Shown: positions 31,653-42,132, counted from the stretch's first letter. The stretch is DNA of 64,000 nt from Halomonas maura (GCF_030409305.1 NZ_JAUFPQ010000023.1:406734-470733); one strand, 5' to 3'. Made by a program: numbers and translations. Notes: generated by a model from the letters alone, not told the origin.

Positions 31653-32420
31653 TCAGCGCACGATGCCGCGCGACGAGGCCTCGATGGAGGCGGCGAAGGC
31701 CTCGGTCTCGGGCAGCGCGTAGCGCGTGCGGATCTCGGTGAGCGCCTGCTCGACGGTCAGCCCCTGGCGATAGACCAGCTTGTAGGCCTCGTTCAGGGAC
31801 CGCACGGCCTCGTTGGAGAAGCCGCGGCGGCGCAGGCCGACCAGGTTCAGGCCGTGCACCTGAGCGGGGTTGCCGTTGATCATCACGTAGGCCGGGGTGT
31901 CCTTGGTGATGATCGAGCCGCCGCCGGCCATGGCGTGGTCGCCGAACCGGCAGAACTGGTGGATGGCGGAGAGGCCGCCGAGGATCACGAAGTCGCCCAG
32001 CTGGACATGGCCGGCCAGGGTCACCTGGTTGGCCAGGATGCAGTCGCTGCCGATCACGCAGTCGTGGCCGACGTGGACGTAGGCCATGAACAGGTTGCGC
32101 GAGCCGATGGTGGTCTCGCCGCGGTCCTGGACGGTGCCCCGGTGCAGGGTGACGCCCTCGCGGATGACGTTGTCGTCGCCCATCACCAGGCGGGTCGGCT
32201 CGCCGGCGTACTTCTTGTCCTGACAGTCTTCTCCCACCGAGGCGAACTGGAAGATGCGCGTGCGCGCGCCGAGTACGGTGGGCCCCTTGACCACCACGTG
32301 CGGCCCGATGCGCGAGCCGGCGCCGATCTCGACGTCGGCGCCGATCACCGTGAAGGGCCCCACCTCGACGTCATCGGCCAGGCGCGCCCCCGGGTCTACG
32401 ATGGCAGTGGGATGAATCAA
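31653..32420 (-). CDS. lpxA: UDP-N-acetylglucosamine acyltransferase
   Basis: First step of lipid A synthesis, adding a 3-hydroxyacyl chain to UDP-GlcNAc; soluble trimer; 255 residues. The left-handed beta-helix is built from hexapeptide repeats, starting [20 protein letters not shown]. The catalytic histidine lies in AYVHVGHDC, and [20 protein letters not shown] belongs to the C-terminal helical domain. The ATG overlaps the fabZ stop by 4 nt. Acyl-chain length specificity cannot be read safely from sequence alone. Confidence 0.97.
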   Translation of the reverse strand: MIHPTAIVDPGARLADDVEVGPFTVIGADVEIGAGSRIGPHVVVKGPTVLGARTRIFQFASVGEDCQDKKYAGEPTRLVMGDDNVIREGVTLHRGTVQDRGETTIGSRNLFMAYVHVGHDCVIGSDCILANQVTLAGHVQLGDFVILGGLSAIHQFCRFGDHAMAGGGSIITKDTPAYVMINGNPAQVHGLNLVGLRRRGFSNEAVRSLNEAYKLVYRQGLTVEQALTEIRTRYALPETEAFAASIEASSRGIVR

Positions 32421-32860
32421 GCGACCTTCCTCTCGGCACAGATGATGTCGGCCTCACAGGCCACCTCGCCGGCCACGGTGGCCTTGCAGGCGAACTTCCA
32501 GATGCCGCGCTTCTCGCGCACCACGTCGGCGCGCAGCTGCAACTGGTCGCCGGGCATCACCGGACGCTTGAAGCGCACGTTGTCGCTGCCCACCAGGTAG
32601 TACACATAGCCGTCGGCGGGCAGCTTGTTGACCGTCTTGAAACCGAGGATGCCGCAGGCCTGGGCCAGGGCCTCGATGACCAGCACGCCCGGCATGATCG
32701 GGTGGTGCGGGAAGTGGCCGTTGAAGAACGGCTCGTTGATGCTGACATTCTTGTAGGCAACGATGGATTCGCCAAGGGCGAGTTCCGTCACCCTGTCCAC
32801 CAGCAGGAAGGGATAGCGGTGGGGCAGATACTCACGAATCTCGTTGATGTCCATTACCAT
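32417..32860 (-). CDS. fabZ: 3-hydroxyacyl-[acyl-carrier-protein] dehydratase FabZ
   Basis: Dehydrates 3-hydroxyacyl-ACP in fatty acid elongation, competing with LpxA and LpxD for substrate; 147 residues. The hot-dog fold catalytic His is in [21 protein letters not shown] with the partner Glu in EALAQ. The true N-terminus is [21 protein letters not shown] start at the ATG at 32860 with GAGG about 8 nt upstream (an ATG at 32854 is the alternative). It sits between lpxD (106 nt upstream) and lpxA (overlapping), the normal arrangement. Confidence 0.96.
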   Translation of the reverse strand: MVMDINEIREYLPHRYPFLLVDRVTELALGESIVAYKNVSINEPFFNGHFPHHPIMPGVLVIEALAQACGILGFKTVNKLPADGYVYYLVGSDNVRFKRPVMPGDQLQLRADVVREKRGIWKFACKATVAGEVACEADIICAERKVA

Positions 32861-32966
32861 CGTAGCGACCTCTGAAATGACAGGATGCCCGCCCCGCACG
32901 GCGGGCATGGCCGTCGACACCGGGTCGACGGATGGGCGGGGGATTATACCGCCCCGGCAGGTGGCC

Positions 32967-34004
32967 TCAACCGCCGCGCCCGGCTTTCTCGAGCCGGCTC
33001 AGGCGACGGGCGATCTCGTCGAGCTGCTTGAAGCGCACCGCGTTGCGACGCCATTGGGCATTGTGCATGGCGCCGGTGCCGGAGGAGTAGACCCCCGGCT
33101 CGTGAATCGAGTTGGTGACCAGGCTCATGCCGGTGACCTGGACCCCGTCGCAGATCGTCAGGTGCCCCGACAGGCCCACGCCGCCGCCCAGCATGCAGTG
33201 CCGGCCGACCCGGGTGGAGCCGGCGATGCCGACGCAGCCGGCCAGCGCGCAGTGATCGCCGATCTGCACGTTGTGGGCGATCTGCACCTGGCTGTCGATC
33301 TTGACGTCGTTGCCGATCACGGTGTCGCCCAGCGCGCCCCGGTCGATGCTCGAGCAACTGCCCACCTCGACGTCGTCGCCCAGCACCACCCCGCCGAGCT
33401 GGGCGATCTTGTGCCAGCCGGCGCCGTCGTGGGCGAAGCCGAAGCCATCGCCACCGATCACGCAGCCGCTGTGCAGGATGGCCCGCTCGCCGATCAGCAC
33501 CCCATGGTAGACGGTGACGTTGGCATGCAGCCGCGACCCGGCGCCGATGCGGGTATCGGCCCCGACCACACCGCCGGGCCCCACGACCACGCCGTCACCG
33601 AGTTGGACGCCGGCCTCGACCACCGCCTGGGGGCCGATGGCCACGCCCTCGCCCAGGCTCACGCCCTCGCCGACCACGGCGGTGGGGTGGACGCCGGGGG
33701 TGTCGCGGCCCGCCAGCGGGTCGAACAGCCGCGACAGCTCGGCATAGCCGAGATAGGGATTGTCCAGGGTCAGGCAGACGGTCGGGCATTCCCCGGCATG
33801 GTCCGGGTGCAGCAGCACGGCGGCGGCCCGGGTGCCCGGCAGGTCCTTGAGGTAGGCGCGGTTGGCCAGGAAGCTCACCTGCTCCGGCCCGGCATCCCGC
33901 AGGGTGGCCAGGCCACGGACTCGCCGATCGCCGCCCCCCTGGAGGCCAGCTCCCAGGTGCGCGGCGATCTCGGCGAGGGTCAGGGTTGGAGAATCTTGTG
34001 TCAT
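32967..34004 (-). CDS. lpxD: UDP-3-O-(3-hydroxyacyl)glucosamine N-acyltransferase
   Basis: Third acylation step of lipid A synthesis; 345 residues. The N-terminal uridine-binding domain (about 1-95) is followed by a left-handed beta-helix of hexapeptide repeats ([26 protein letters not shown]-type [14 protein letters not shown]). The catalytic His is in [10 protein letters not shown]. The gene normally follows skp in the bamA operon; here only a remnant of skp lies before it, and its own ribosome binding site would be in the short space left (about 20 nt between remnant and ATG). I see no strong Shine-Dalgarno there, so its expression may be affected by the deletion. Confidence 0.96.
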   Translation of the reverse strand: MTQDSPTLTLAEIAAHLGAGLQGGGDRRVRGLATLRDAGPEQVSFLANRAYLKDLPGTRAAAVLLHPDHAGECPTVCLTLDNPYLGYAELSRLFDPLAGRDTPGVHPTAVVGEGVSLGEGVAIGPQAVVEAGVQLGDGVVVGPGGVVGADTRIGAGSRLHANVTVYHGVLIGERAILHSGCVIGGDGFGFAHDGAGWHKIAQLGGVVLGDDVEVGSCSSIDRGALGDTVIGNDVKIDSQVQIAHNVQIGDHCALAGCVGIAGSTRVGRHCMLGGGVGLSGHLTICDGVQVTGMSLVTNSIHEPGVYSSGTGAMHNAQWRRNAVRFKQLDEIARRLSRLEKAGRGG

Positions 34005-34024
34005 GGGAACCCGGTGTCGAAAAG

Positions 34025-34127
34025 GTCTAGGGCCCGCTCAGTCGAGCATGGCCACCTCGGCGGCCTGGGCCGTCGGGGCGAGGGCCCCGGCGAGGCCCAG
34101 CAGGAGGACGGCGGTCGGCTTGCGCAT
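34025..34127 (-). pseudogene. Deleted and frameshifted skp/ompH remnant
   Basis: A 29-codon reading frame encodes a clean signal peptide (MRKPTAVLLLGLAGALAPTA, cleavage after TAQA) and then AEVAMLD before a TGA at 34038-34040. This is the N-terminus expected of the periplasmic chaperone Skp/OmpH (mature start like AEVAVLDW). Removing one base (the A of TGA) continues the frame as DWRAL, matching the Skp consensus, over TGGCGGGCCCTA. The other about 130 codons are missing: only 147 nt separate bamA from lpxD. Start at 34127, with an in-frame ATG at 34133. Confidence 0.8.
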
Positions 34128-34151
34128 GGTCATCGACTCCATGTCGGGGGA

Positions 34152-36497
34152 TCAGAAGGTCTGACCCAGCGAGAACTGGAAGAACTGGGTGTCGTCACCG
34201 TCCTCGGCGTTGAGCGGCTCGGCGATGCTGAAGGTCAGCGGGCCCACCGCCGTCAGCCAGGACACCCCCAGCCCCACGCTGTAGCGCAGCTCGCCGATAT
34301 CCACGCCCGACTCGCAGTTGGAGCGGCCGGCATCCTCGTCCAGCACCGGATAGCAGTCGGTGAGGAAGGTGTTGCCGGCGTCGAGGAACAGCGAGGGCTG
34401 GACCGAGCGCTTGTCCTCGACGAAGGGCATGGGGAAGATCAGCTCGGCGCTGCCCTCGACCAGCACGTTGCCGCCCAGGGTCTTGTCGTTGCCGTCGCCG
34501 CGGGACGTGGTGGCGGGCCCCAGGGTATTGCCGGTGAAGCCGCGCACCGAGCCGAGCCCCCCGGAGAAGAAGTTCTCGTAGAACGGATAGGGGTCATCGC
34601 CGACGCTGTCGGCGTAGCCGAGTTCGCCGCTGAACTTCAGCGACCAGGTCTGCTCCTCGTTGAACGGGAAGAGCTGGCGGGCCTGCGCCCGCAACTTGTA
34701 GTACTCGGCATCGCTGCCGGGCACCGCGGTCTCCAGCGAGAGCCGCTGGTAGTTGCCGGCGGTGGGCATGACGCCGCGATTGAGGTCGTTGCGGGTCCAG
34801 CTGGCGGTCAGCTTCAGCGACTGGGCGTTGTCGCCCTGCTCGTCGACGTAGCGCTGGATCTCGGACGCCGTGTCGCTGTAGGTCTCGATGGTCAGGTCCT
34901 CGACGTCGGCGCCGAAGTTCAGGCGGGTCAGCTCGTTGATCGGGTAGCCGAAGTTGATGCCGCCGCCGAAGGCGTCCGTCGAGTAGGTCGAGATATCGGA
35001 GTCCTCGTAGTCGGTCTCGCGGTAGAAGAGGTTGTAGCCGCGGGAGATGCCGTCGAGGGTCCAGTAGGGATCGGTGAAACCGAAGTTGAGGCTGGTGTAG
35101 GTGTCGCTGCGCTGGGCGCCGATGTTCACCCGGTTGCCGGTGCCGAGGAAGTTGTTCTGGGCCAGTGAGGCGCCGTAGATGACCCCGGCGCTCTGGGAGA
35201 AGCCGATGCTCGCCGAGATCGACCCGGACGGCTGCTCCTCCACGGTATAGGTCACGTCGAGCTGGTCCGGCGCCCCGGAGACCGGCTCGGTCTGCACCTC
35301 GACCTGCTTGAAGAAGCCCAGGCGCTCGAGGCGCTGGCGGGACTGGCTGATCGATTCGGTGGAGGCCGGCGCCCCCTCCATCTGGATCATCTCGCGGCGC
35401 AGCACCTCGTCCTGGGTGGTGGTGTTGCCGACGAACTCGATGCGCCGCACGTAGGCCCGTCGCCCGGCCTCGACCCGGAAGGTCAGGTCGACGGTATCGC
35501 TGCCCTCGCGGACCTCGGGGATGCCGTCGACGTTGGCGAAGGCGAAGCCCTCGGCGCCGAGCCGTGAACGCAACGCCTCCGACGAGGCGGTGACCTCGCT
35601 GCGCGAGAAGACCTCGCCGGGCTCCACCTCGAGCAGCTCCCGGGCCTCCCGCTCGGGGATGCGCAGGTCCCCGGTGAAGGCGATGTCGCCGAGGCGATAG
35701 CGCTCGCCCTCGGTGACGTTGACGGTGACGAAGATCTTCGACTTGTCCGGGCCGATGGCGACCTGGGTGGAATCGATGTTGAAGTTGACGTAGCCGCGAT
35801 CGAGATAGAAGGAACGCAGCCGCTCGAGGTCGCCGGACAGCGCCTGGCGGTTGTACTCGTCGCTGGAGAACCAGCCGAAGAACCAGCCCGGGCGGTCCTC
35901 CAGCTCGAACTCGTCGCGCAGGGTCTCGTCGTCGAAGGCCTCGTTGCCGACGATGTTGATCTGGCGGATCTTGGCGACCGCGCCCTCGTCGATGTCGACG
36001 TTGACCTGGACGCGTCCCTCGCCGAGGTCCTCGACCTCGGTCTCGATGCTGGCGCTGTAGCGCCCCTGGGACTGGTAGAGCCCGGACAGCTCGCGCTCGA
36101 TCTCCTCGAGGGTGGAGAGCTGCAGCACCTGGCCCTCGTCGAGGCCGGCCTCGCGCAGCCCGCTGCGCAGGTCCTCGTCGGGGATCTGGCTGTTGCCCTC
36201 GATATTGAGGCGGGTGATGGTCGGGCGTTCGACCACCTCGATGATCAGCACGCCCCCCTGCCGGGACAGGCGGATGTCCTCGAACAGCCCGGTGTCGAAC
36301 AGCTGGCGCGCCGCGGCGGCCAGTTCACGCTCGTCGACCCGGTCGCGGGCACTGACAGGAAAGGCGTTGAACACGGAGGCCGCCGAGACCCGCTGCAAGC
36401 CTTCCACTCGTATGTCCGTTACGTCGAAGGGTTCCGCCTGTGCCGTAGTGGCAGTGGCGAGCAGCAGTGCCGCCAGTCCGATGGTCTTGATCTTCAT
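34152..36497 (-). CDS. bamA: Outer membrane protein assembly factor BamA
   Basis: Essential core of the BAM complex that folds beta-barrel proteins into the outer membrane; 781 residues. The signal peptide is 1-21 (cleavage after TTAQA), followed by five POTRA domains (about 22-420, starting FDVTDIRVEGLQRVSAASVF) and the 16-strand Omp85 barrel. The lid-lock motif VRGF is within GLGSVRGFTGNTLG. The protein ends with the usual aromatic signature, QFSLGQTF. It lies between rseP and what remains of skp. The normal partner chaperone gene is therefore broken next door. Confidence 0.97.
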   Translation of the reverse strand: MKIKTIGLAALLLATATTAQAEPFDVTDIRVEGLQRVSAASVFNAFPVSARDRVDERELAAAARQLFDTGLFEDIRLSRQGGVLIIEVVERPTITRLNIEGNSQIPDEDLRSGLREAGLDEGQVLQLSTLEEIERELSGLYQSQGRYSASIETEVEDLGEGRVQVNVDIDEGAVAKIRQINIVGNEAFDDETLRDEFELEDRPGWFFGWFSSDEYNRQALSGDLERLRSFYLDRGYVNFNIDSTQVAIGPDKSKIFVTVNVTEGERYRLGDIAFTGDLRIPEREARELLEVEPGEVFSRSEVTASSEALRSRLGAEGFAFANVDGIPEVREGSDTVDLTFRVEAGRRAYVRRIEFVGNTTTQDEVLRREMIQMEGAPASTESISQSRQRLERLGFFKQVEVQTEPVSGAPDQLDVTYTVEEQPSGSISASIGFSQSAGVIYGASLAQNNFLGTGNRVNIGAQRSDTYTSLNFGFTDPYWTLDGISRGYNLFYRETDYEDSDISTYSTDAFGGGINFGYPINELTRLNFGADVEDLTIETYSDTASEIQRYVDEQGDNAQSLKLTASWTRNDLNRGVMPTAGNYQRLSLETAVPGSDAEYYKLRAQARQLFPFNEEQTWSLKFSGELGYADSVGDDPYPFYENFFSGGLGSVRGFTGNTLGPATTSRGDGNDKTLGGNVLVEGSAELIFPMPFVEDKRSVQPSLFLDAGNTFLTDCYPVLDEDAGRSNCESGVDIGELRYSVGLGVSWLTAVGPLTFSIAEPLNAEDGDDTQFFQFSLGQTF

Positions 36498-36544
36498 GCA
36501 GTCGATTCGCTCGCGTTGATCTGCCGTCCTGTCCAGACAGGCAC

Positions 36545-36572
36545 CTTATACATTTGCACGGGTAACTGACAA
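36545..36572 (-). promoter_or_regulatory. Sigma-70-type promoter upstream of bamA
   Basis: Read on the minus strand: -35 TTGTCA, 16-nt spacer, -10 TATAAG (36550-36545), pointing at bamA 48 nt away. A CCTGTC/GACAGG inverted repeat (36528-36541) overlaps the expected start site. It lies in the 87-nt rseP-bamA gap and is AT-richer than its surroundings. Confidence 0.6.
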
Positions 36573-36584
36573 GCCGAGGCCCGG

Positions 36585-37943
36585 CTACCAGAGCCGCATC
36601 AAGTCGAAATACAGCGCCATCAGCATCAGGGTCCCGACCAGGGCCAGGCCGATGCGCAGCCCCAGGGCCTGGGTACGCTCCGAGACCGGCCGGCCACGCG
36701 CCGCCTCGACCAGGTAATAGAGCAGGTGTCCCCCGTCGAGCACCGGGATCGGCAACAGGTTGAGCACCCCCAGGCTGATCGACAGGTAGGCCATGAAGCT
36801 GACGAAGCTCTCCAGCCCGGAGCGCGCCGTATCCCCGGCGATGCGGGCGATGGTGATGGGGCCGGAGAGATTGGAGGGCGAGATCAGCCCGACGATCATC
36901 TTGCGGATGGCATCGAGGGTCAGGACGGTCATCTCGCCGGTGCGGGAGACGGCCTGGCCCATGGCCGCCAGGGGGCCATAGCGGATCTCGCGGCGATGGG
37001 CGTCGGGCCAGGACACCGGCTCGACGCCGGCGCCGATATAGCCGACGGTGGTGCCGTCCTGGAGGGTGTTGGCCCGAGGGGTGAGGGACAGCTCGCGGGT
37101 CTCGCCATCGCGGGCCACCGTCAGGGTCAGGCGCTCGCCGGGGCGGGCCCGCACCAGGGTGACGAAATGCGACCAGTCCTCCACCGGCGTGCCCTCCACC
37201 GCCAGCACCTCGTCGCCGGGAACGAGCCCGGCGGCCGCGGCGGCCTCGCCCTCGGCCACCTGGCTGAGCACCGCCGGCATGGGCGGCCGCCAGGGCGTGA
37301 TGCCGAGGCTCGCCAGGGGCTGCGGGGGGTCCTGGCGCACCATCCAGTCCTGCACCGGCAGGCGGTGCTCCCGGGATCGGGTGGCGCTCTCGTCCCGGGC
37401 ACTCAGCGTCAGCTCGCCGCTGACGCCGATGGCCGCCACCAGCTTGAGGTTGATCTCCTCCCAGGAGCGCACCGCCGCGCCCTGGACGGCGGTGATCTCC
37501 TGGCCGGCGGCGAGACCGCCCCGAGCGGCCGGCGAGTCGGGGGCCACCTCGCCGATCACCGGCACGACGGTGGTGGTGCCGGCGACGAACAGCGCCCAGT
37601 AGGCGACCAGGGCCAGCAGGAAGTTGGCCAGCGGCCCCGCCACCACGATGGCGATGCGCGACCAGACCGACTGGCGGTTGAAGGCGAGATGGCGTTCGGC
37701 CGGGTCGACCGGTCCCTCGCGCTCATCGAGCATCTTGACGTAGCCGCCCAGCGGGATCGCCGCCACGGCGAACTCGGTGCCGTGGCGATCATGGCGCGAC
37801 CACAGCGGCTTGCCGAAGCCCACCGAGAAGCGCAGCACCTTGACGCCACAGCGCCGGGCGACCCAGAAATGGCCGAACTCATGGAAGGTGATCAGCAGGC
37901 CGAGAACCACGATCACGGCCAGCACGTTCTGGATCAGGTCCAC
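36585..37943 (-). CDS. rseP: Site-2 membrane metalloprotease RseP
   Basis: Inner-membrane zinc protease that cleaves the anti-sigma factor RseA in the envelope stress response and clears signal peptides; 452 residues. The active site HEFGH is at 21-25 in the first transmembrane helix, and the LDG motif is in LPIPVLDGGHLLYYLVEA (about 398-403). Two PDZ domains lie between (about 115-190 and 200-290). It lies downstream of dxr and upstream of bamA, the standard cdsA-dxr-rseP-bamA order. Its presence suggests a sigma-E-type response, though rpoE is not in this window. Confidence 0.97.
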   Translation of the reverse strand: MDLIQNVLAVIVVLGLLITFHEFGHFWVARRCGVKVLRFSVGFGKPLWSRHDRHGTEFAVAAIPLGGYVKMLDEREGPVDPAERHLAFNRQSVWSRIAIVVAGPLANFLLALVAYWALFVAGTTTVVPVIGEVAPDSPAARGGLAAGQEITAVQGAAVRSWEEINLKLVAAIGVSGELTLSARDESATRSREHRLPVQDWMVRQDPPQPLASLGITPWRPPMPAVLSQVAEGEAAAAAGLVPGDEVLAVEGTPVEDWSHFVTLVRARPGERLTLTVARDGETRELSLTPRANTLQDGTTVGYIGAGVEPVSWPDAHRREIRYGPLAAMGQAVSRTGEMTVLTLDAIRKMIVGLISPSNLSGPITIARIAGDTARSGLESFVSFMAYLSISLGVLNLLPIPVLDGGHLLYYLVEAARGRPVSERTQALGLRIGLALVGTLMLMALYFDLMRLW

Positions 37944-37977
37944 GGCAGTCTCCTCGTGAATGGCGACAGGGGATGCG

Positions 37978-39174
37978 TCAGCGGCGCGTCAGGCAGGCAA
38001 CAGCCTCCTTCCGGGCCCGGGCATCGGCATCGAGAATGCCCGCCAGCTCGCCGGCCGGCTCCACCGGGCAGGCATCGCGTACCCGAGCCACCAGTTCGCC
38101 GATGCCGGCGAAGCCCAGCCGGCCGGCGAGGAAGGCCTCGACGGCCACCTCGTTGGCGGCATTGAGCACCGCCGGCGCCGTGCCGCCCTCGACGATGGCC
38201 TCCCGCGCCAGGCGCAGGCAGGGGAAGGCGACCTCGTCCGGCGGCTCGAAGTCCAGCCGGGCCACCTCGAACAGGTCGAGGGCGGCCACCCCGGCGTCGA
38301 TGCGTTCCGGCCAGGCCAGGCCATAGGCGATGGGAGTGCGCATGTCCGGATTGCCCAGCTGGGCCAGCACCGAACCATCGCTGTAGGCGGCCATGGAATG
38401 GATCACGCTCTGCGGATGCACCACCACCTGGACCTGGTCGGGGCGCGCATCGAACAGCCAGCAGGCCTCGATCAACTCGAGGCCCTTGTTCATCAGGGTG
38501 GCGCTGTCCACCGAGATCTTGCGCCCCATCGACCAGTTGGGATGGGCACAGGCCTGCTCCGGGGTCACCGCCGCCAGGTCCTTGGCCGTCCAGCCGCGGA
38601 AGGGGCCGCCGGAGGCGGTCAGCAGCAGCTGGGTCACGCCGTGACGGGCGAGCCCGCCGCGATGCTCGACGGGTAGACACTGGTAGATGGCATTATGTTC
38701 GGAATCGATGGGCAGCAGGGTCGCCCCCGAGCGGCCCACGGCCTCCATGAACAGCGCCCCGGACATCACCAGGGCCTCCTTGTTGGCCAGCAGCACCCGC
38801 TTGCCGGCGCGCACCGCGCCAAGCGTCGGCAGCAGCCCCGCGGCGCCGACGATCGCCGCCATGACGACATCGACCTCGGGCGCCTCGCTGACCTCGACCA
38901 GCGCCTCACGGCCGCAACGCACCTCGGTCGCCAGCCCCGCCTCGTGGAGCCGCTCGCGCAGCCAGGCCGCATCGACCTCCCGGTCGAGCACCGCCAGCGC
39001 CGGTGAATGGCGCCGACACTGGGCCAGCAGCGCCTCCCGGGAGCGATGGGCGGTCAATGCATGGACCCGGTAGCGGTCGGGGTGGCGGGCGATCACGTCC
39101 AGGGTGCTGGACCCGATGGAACCGGTGGCGCCCAGCACGCTGACGCGCCGCGGCACGGCATCGCTCATGGTCAT
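37978..39174 (-). CDS. dxr: 1-deoxy-D-xylulose 5-phosphate reductoisomerase
   Basis: Second enzyme of the MEP isoprenoid pathway; 398 residues as in E. coli. The NADPH-binding motif [13 protein letters not shown] starts at residue 15. [27 protein letters not shown] and the flexible loop [27 protein letters not shown] with catalytic residues are intact. The ATG at 39174 overlaps the cdsA stop (ATGA); an ATG at 39168 is also possible. With uppS it channels isoprenoid units to undecaprenyl phosphate within the same gene cluster. Confidence 0.97.
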   Translation of the reverse strand: MTMSDAVPRRVSVLGATGSIGSSTLDVIARHPDRYRVHALTAHRSREALLAQCRRHSPALAVLDREVDAAWLRERLHEAGLATEVRCGREALVEVSEAPEVDVVMAAIVGAAGLLPTLGAVRAGKRVLLANKEALVMSGALFMEAVGRSGATLLPIDSEHNAIYQCLPVEHRGGLARHGVTQLLLTASGGPFRGWTAKDLAAVTPEQACAHPNWSMGRKISVDSATLMNKGLELIEACWLFDARPDQVQVVVHPQSVIHSMAAYSDGSVLAQLGNPDMRTPIAYGLAWPERIDAGVAALDLFEVARLDFEPPDEVAFPCLRLAREAIVEGGTAPAVLNAANEVAVEAFLAGRLGFAGIGELVARVRDACPVEPAGELAGILDADARARKEAVACLTRR

Positions 39175-39971
39175 AACACTCCCGCCTGTAGCAGCGCGAA
39201 CAGCGGCACCGCGGCGGTGAGGCTGTCGACGCGATCCAGCACACCGCCATGCCCGGGCAGCAACTGGCTGGAATCCTTGAGGCCGCGATGGCGCTTGAGC
39301 ATGCTCTCGAACAGGTCGCCGACCACCGAGGCCAGGGTCACCACGACCGTGGCCGCCAGCAGCAGCAGGCCCGTGGCCAGGCCGAGGCCCTGCCAGACGG
39401 CGAAGCTCACCGCCAGCAGCGCGGTCACGGCGACGCCGCCGGCCACCCCTTCCCAGGTCTTGCCGGGGCTGACTCTCGGGGCCAGCTTGCGCTTGCCGAG
39501 GGCCTTGCCGACGAAGTAGGCGCCGATATCGGCGCCCCACACCAGCAGCAGCACGAACAGCAGCCAGGCCGCCCCGGCCTCGCGCAGCACGTTGAAGCCG
39601 ACCCAGGTGGGCAGCAGCACCCACAGCCCCATGGCCAGGCGCACCGCGGTGCCGTGCCACTGGCCGGCCCGCTCGGGATAGCCGACGACCCAGTAGAGGT
39701 TGATCAGCCAGCCGGGGACCGCCAGCCACAGCAGCCAGGACGAGAGGGTCATGCCGGCGGCGTGGAGCGCCGCCATCACCAGGGCCAGGCCGGCGACCGG
39801 TGCCAGGCGGCGGGCGCCCTCGCTGAGCCCGGCCAGGTTGGCCCATTCCCAGGCCGCCAGCAGCACCACCCCCGCCGTGAAGGCGGCAAAGGCATCGCCG
39901 GACAGGCCGAACAGCCCCACCAGCGCCAGCGGCGCCAGCCAGGCGGCCGTGAGGATGCGCTGCTTAAGCAC
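39171..39971 (-). CDS. cdsA: Phosphatidate cytidylyltransferase
   Basis: Makes CDP-diacylglycerol from phosphatidate and CTP for phospholipid synthesis; 266 residues, inner membrane, about eight hydrophobic helices. The family signature is clear: [20 protein letters not shown] followed by GVLDRVDS near the C-terminus. It starts with GTG at 39971, and its first 8 nt overlap the end of uppS, so translation is coupled. The stop overlaps dxr. This is the usual uppS-cdsA-dxr order. Confidence 0.96.
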   Translation of the reverse strand: MLKQRILTAAWLAPLALVGLFGLSGDAFAAFTAGVVLLAAWEWANLAGLSEGARRLAPVAGLALVMAALHAAGMTLSSWLLWLAVPGWLINLYWVVGYPERAGQWHGTAVRLAMGLWVLLPTWVGFNVLREAGAAWLLFVLLLVWGADIGAYFVGKALGKRKLAPRVSPGKTWEGVAGGVAVTALLAVSFAVWQGLGLATGLLLLAATVVVTLASVVGDLFESMLKRHRGLKDSSQLLPGHGGVLDRVDSLTAAVPLFALLQAGVL

Positions 39972-40728
39972 CCCGAGCCTCGACCTGCTCGTCGGTCATG
40001 CCGAAGCGTCGCTTGCGACCGGCGAAGTCGGCCAGGGCCGCGTCGAAGGCGTCCGCCCCGAAGTCGGGCCACAGGGTCGGCGTGAAATAGAGCTCGGCAT
40101 AGGCCATCTGCCAGAGCAGGAAGTTGGAGATGCGCCGCTCGCCACTGGTGCGGATGCACAGGTCCACCGGGGCCTCCCCGGCGAGGCTGAGCTCGGCGCC
40201 CAGGCCGCCCTCGTCGATGGCCGAGGGGGCGAGCTCGCCGGCCGCGACGCGCTCGCCCAGGCGCCGCGCGGCCCGGGCGATGTCCCAGCGGCCGCCGTAG
40301 TTGGCGGCGACCACCAGGTGCAGGCCACGGTTGTCGCCGGTCAGCGCCTCCGCCTGGGCGATGTACTTCTGGATCGAGGGGGAGAATCCCTCGCGATCGC
40401 CGATCACCGAGAGGCGGATATCGTGCTGGTGGAGCTTCTTGACCTCACGCTTGAGCGCCATCAGGAACAGCTCCATCAGGGCATTCACCTCGGCGGCCGG
40501 GCGCTTCCAGTTCTCGCTGGAGAAGGCGAACAGCGTCAGGGTCTCGACGCCCCGCTCGGCGGCGCGCCGGATGACCGCGCGAACGGACTCGACGCCGGCA
40601 TGGTGGCCGCGCACGCCGGACATGCCCCGGGCCTTGGCCCAGCGATTGTTGCCGTCCATGATGATGGCCACGTGACGTGGCAGGGTATCCCCGTCGGAAC
40701 GGGGCTGGGGAGACTGCGGTGACGTCAT
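39964..40728 (-). CDS. uppS: Undecaprenyl diphosphate synthase
   Basis: cis-Prenyltransferase making the C55 lipid carrier for peptidoglycan and O-antigen; 254 residues. The catalytic Asp is in HVAIIMDGNNRWAKARG, and the conserved RIRTSGE-type region reads DLCIRTSGERRISNFLLWQ near the C-terminus. The start is uncertain: I choose the ATG at 40728 (MTSPQSPQ), but an ATG at 40740 is in frame and neither has a strong ribosome binding site. The gene follows frr after 74 nt and overlaps cdsA. Confidence 0.96.
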   Translation of the reverse strand: MTSPQSPQPRSDGDTLPRHVAIIMDGNNRWAKARGMSGVRGHHAGVESVRAVIRRAAERGVETLTLFAFSSENWKRPAAEVNALMELFLMALKREVKKLHQHDIRLSVIGDREGFSPSIQKYIAQAEALTGDNRGLHLVVAANYGGRWDIARAARRLGERVAAGELAPSAIDEGGLGAELSLAGEAPVDLCIRTSGERRISNFLLWQMAYAELYFTPTLWPDFGADAFDAALADFAGRKRRFGMTDEQVEARGA

Positions 40729-40802
40729 GGTGTCTCGCATGGCGGGTGGGGCGGAATCACTCCATGATCGGCGGCATCGCGGACGATGCCGCCGGCCCGT
40801 CT

Positions 40803-41360
40803 TCAGACCTGCATCAGGTCGTGTTCCTTGGACTCCAGGGCCTTGTCGATCTCGCCGATGAACTTGTCGGTGAGTTTCTGGATGGCATCCTCGGCCTGGT
40901 GTTGCTCGTCCTCGGTGATGTCCTTCTGCTTGAGCAGGGCCTTGATGTCACCGTTGGCGTCGCGACGCACGTTGCGTACCGCCACGCGGGCATTCTCGGC
41001 CTCGCCACGCGCCTGCTTGATATAGCCCTTGCGGGTCTCCTCGGTGAGCATCGGCATCGGCACCCGGATCACGTTGCCGGCACTGGCCGGGTTGAGGCCC
41101 AGCTCGGCGGTCATGATGGCCTTCTCCACCTTGGGCACCATGCTCTGCTCCCAGGGCACCACCGACAGGGTGCGCGCGTCCTCGACGTTGACCGAGGCCA
41201 CCTGATTGATCGGCACCTGGCCGCCGTAGTAGTCCACGGTCACCGAGTCCAGGATGCTGGAATGCGCCCGGCCGGTGCGGATCTTGTTGAAATTTTGGTG
41301 AAGAGACTCGAGGCTCTTCTTCATGCGGCTTTCCGCATCCTGCTTGATGTCGTCAATCAC
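40803..41360 (-). CDS. frr: Ribosome recycling factor
   Basis: Splits post-termination ribosomes together with EF-G; 185 residues, exactly the E. coli length. The start is GTG at 41360 (as in E. coli), with AGAGGGTGAG just upstream; an ATG six codons earlier would overlap pyrH and adds residues without homology. [22 protein letters not shown] and [24 protein letters not shown] are conserved. It begins 4 nt after pyrH. The rpsB-tsf-pyrH-frr order is universal in this group. Confidence 0.97.
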   Translation of the reverse strand: MIDDIKQDAESRMKKSLESLHQNFNKIRTGRAHSSILDSVTVDYYGGQVPINQVASVNVEDARTLSVVPWEQSMVPKVEKAIMTAELGLNPASAGNVIRVPMPMLTEETRKGYIKQARGEAENARVAVRNVRRDANGDIKALLKQKDITEDEQHQAEDAIQKLTDKFIGEIDKALESKEHDLMQV

Positions 41361-41364
41361 TGTC

Positions 41365-42132
41365 TCACCCTCTATCAATCAGCGTGCCTTCCCTGCCGCC
41401 CACCACCAGGTTCAGCAATGCGCCAGGCTTGTTCATGTTGAACACGCGAACCGGCATGTCATGGTCCCGCACCAGGCAGATGGCGGTCAAATCCATGACG
41501 CCGAGCTTCTGTTCGAGCGCATCATCATAGGACAGCTGCTCGTACTTGACCGCATCGGCATGCTTGACCGGGTCCTTGTCGTAGACCCCGTCCACCTTGG
41601 TGGCCTTGACCACCACGTCGGCATCGATCTCGATGCCGCGCAGGCAGGCCGCCGAGTCGGTGGTGAAGAAGGGGTTGCCGGTACCGGCGGAGAACAGCAC
41701 CACGTCCCCGGAGGTCAGGTAGCGGATGGCGGTGCGGCGGTCGTAGTGCTCCACCACGCCACTCATCGGGATCGCCGACATCACCCGCGAGCGGATGTTG
41801 GAGCGCTCCAGGGCGTCGCGCATGGCCAGGGCGTTCATCACCGTGGCCAGCATGCCCATGTGGTCACCGGTGACCCGCTCCATGCCGGCCTCGTGCAGCG
41901 CGGCCCCGCGGAACAGGTTGCCGCCGCCGACCACGATCCCGACCTGCACGCCGATACCGACCAGCTGACCGATCTCCAGCGCCATGCGGTCCAGCACCTT
42001 GGGGTCGATGCCGAACTCGGCATCCCCGGTCAGGGCCTCGCCGGACAGCTTGAGCAGGATGCGCTTGTACTTCGACACCTCGGCGCGGGACTTGTCGGAC
42101 TTGAGGGGGGCGGCGTGCTCGGCACTGCTCAT
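41365..42132 (-). CDS. pyrH: Uridylate kinase
   Basis: UMP kinase for pyrimidine nucleotide synthesis, a hexamer of the amino-acid kinase fold; 255 residues. It has an N-terminal extension of about 20 residues ([20 protein letters not shown]) before the core [39 protein letters not shown] and [13 protein letters not shown] are the usual nucleotide-binding blocks. It is separated from tsf by two hairpins and from frr by 4 nt. Confidence 0.97.
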   Translation of the reverse strand: MSSAEHAAPLKSDKSRAEVSKYKRILLKLSGEALTGDAEFGIDPKVLDRMALEIGQLVGIGVQVGIVVGGGNLFRGAALHEAGMERVTGDHMGMLATVMNALAMRDALERSNIRSRVMSAIPMSGVVEHYDRRTAIRYLTSGDVVLFSAGTGNPFFTTDSAACLRGIEIDADVVVKATKVDGVYDKDPVKHADAVKYEQLSYDDALEQKLGVMDLTAICLVRDHDMPVRVFNMNKPGALLNLVVGGREGTLIDRG

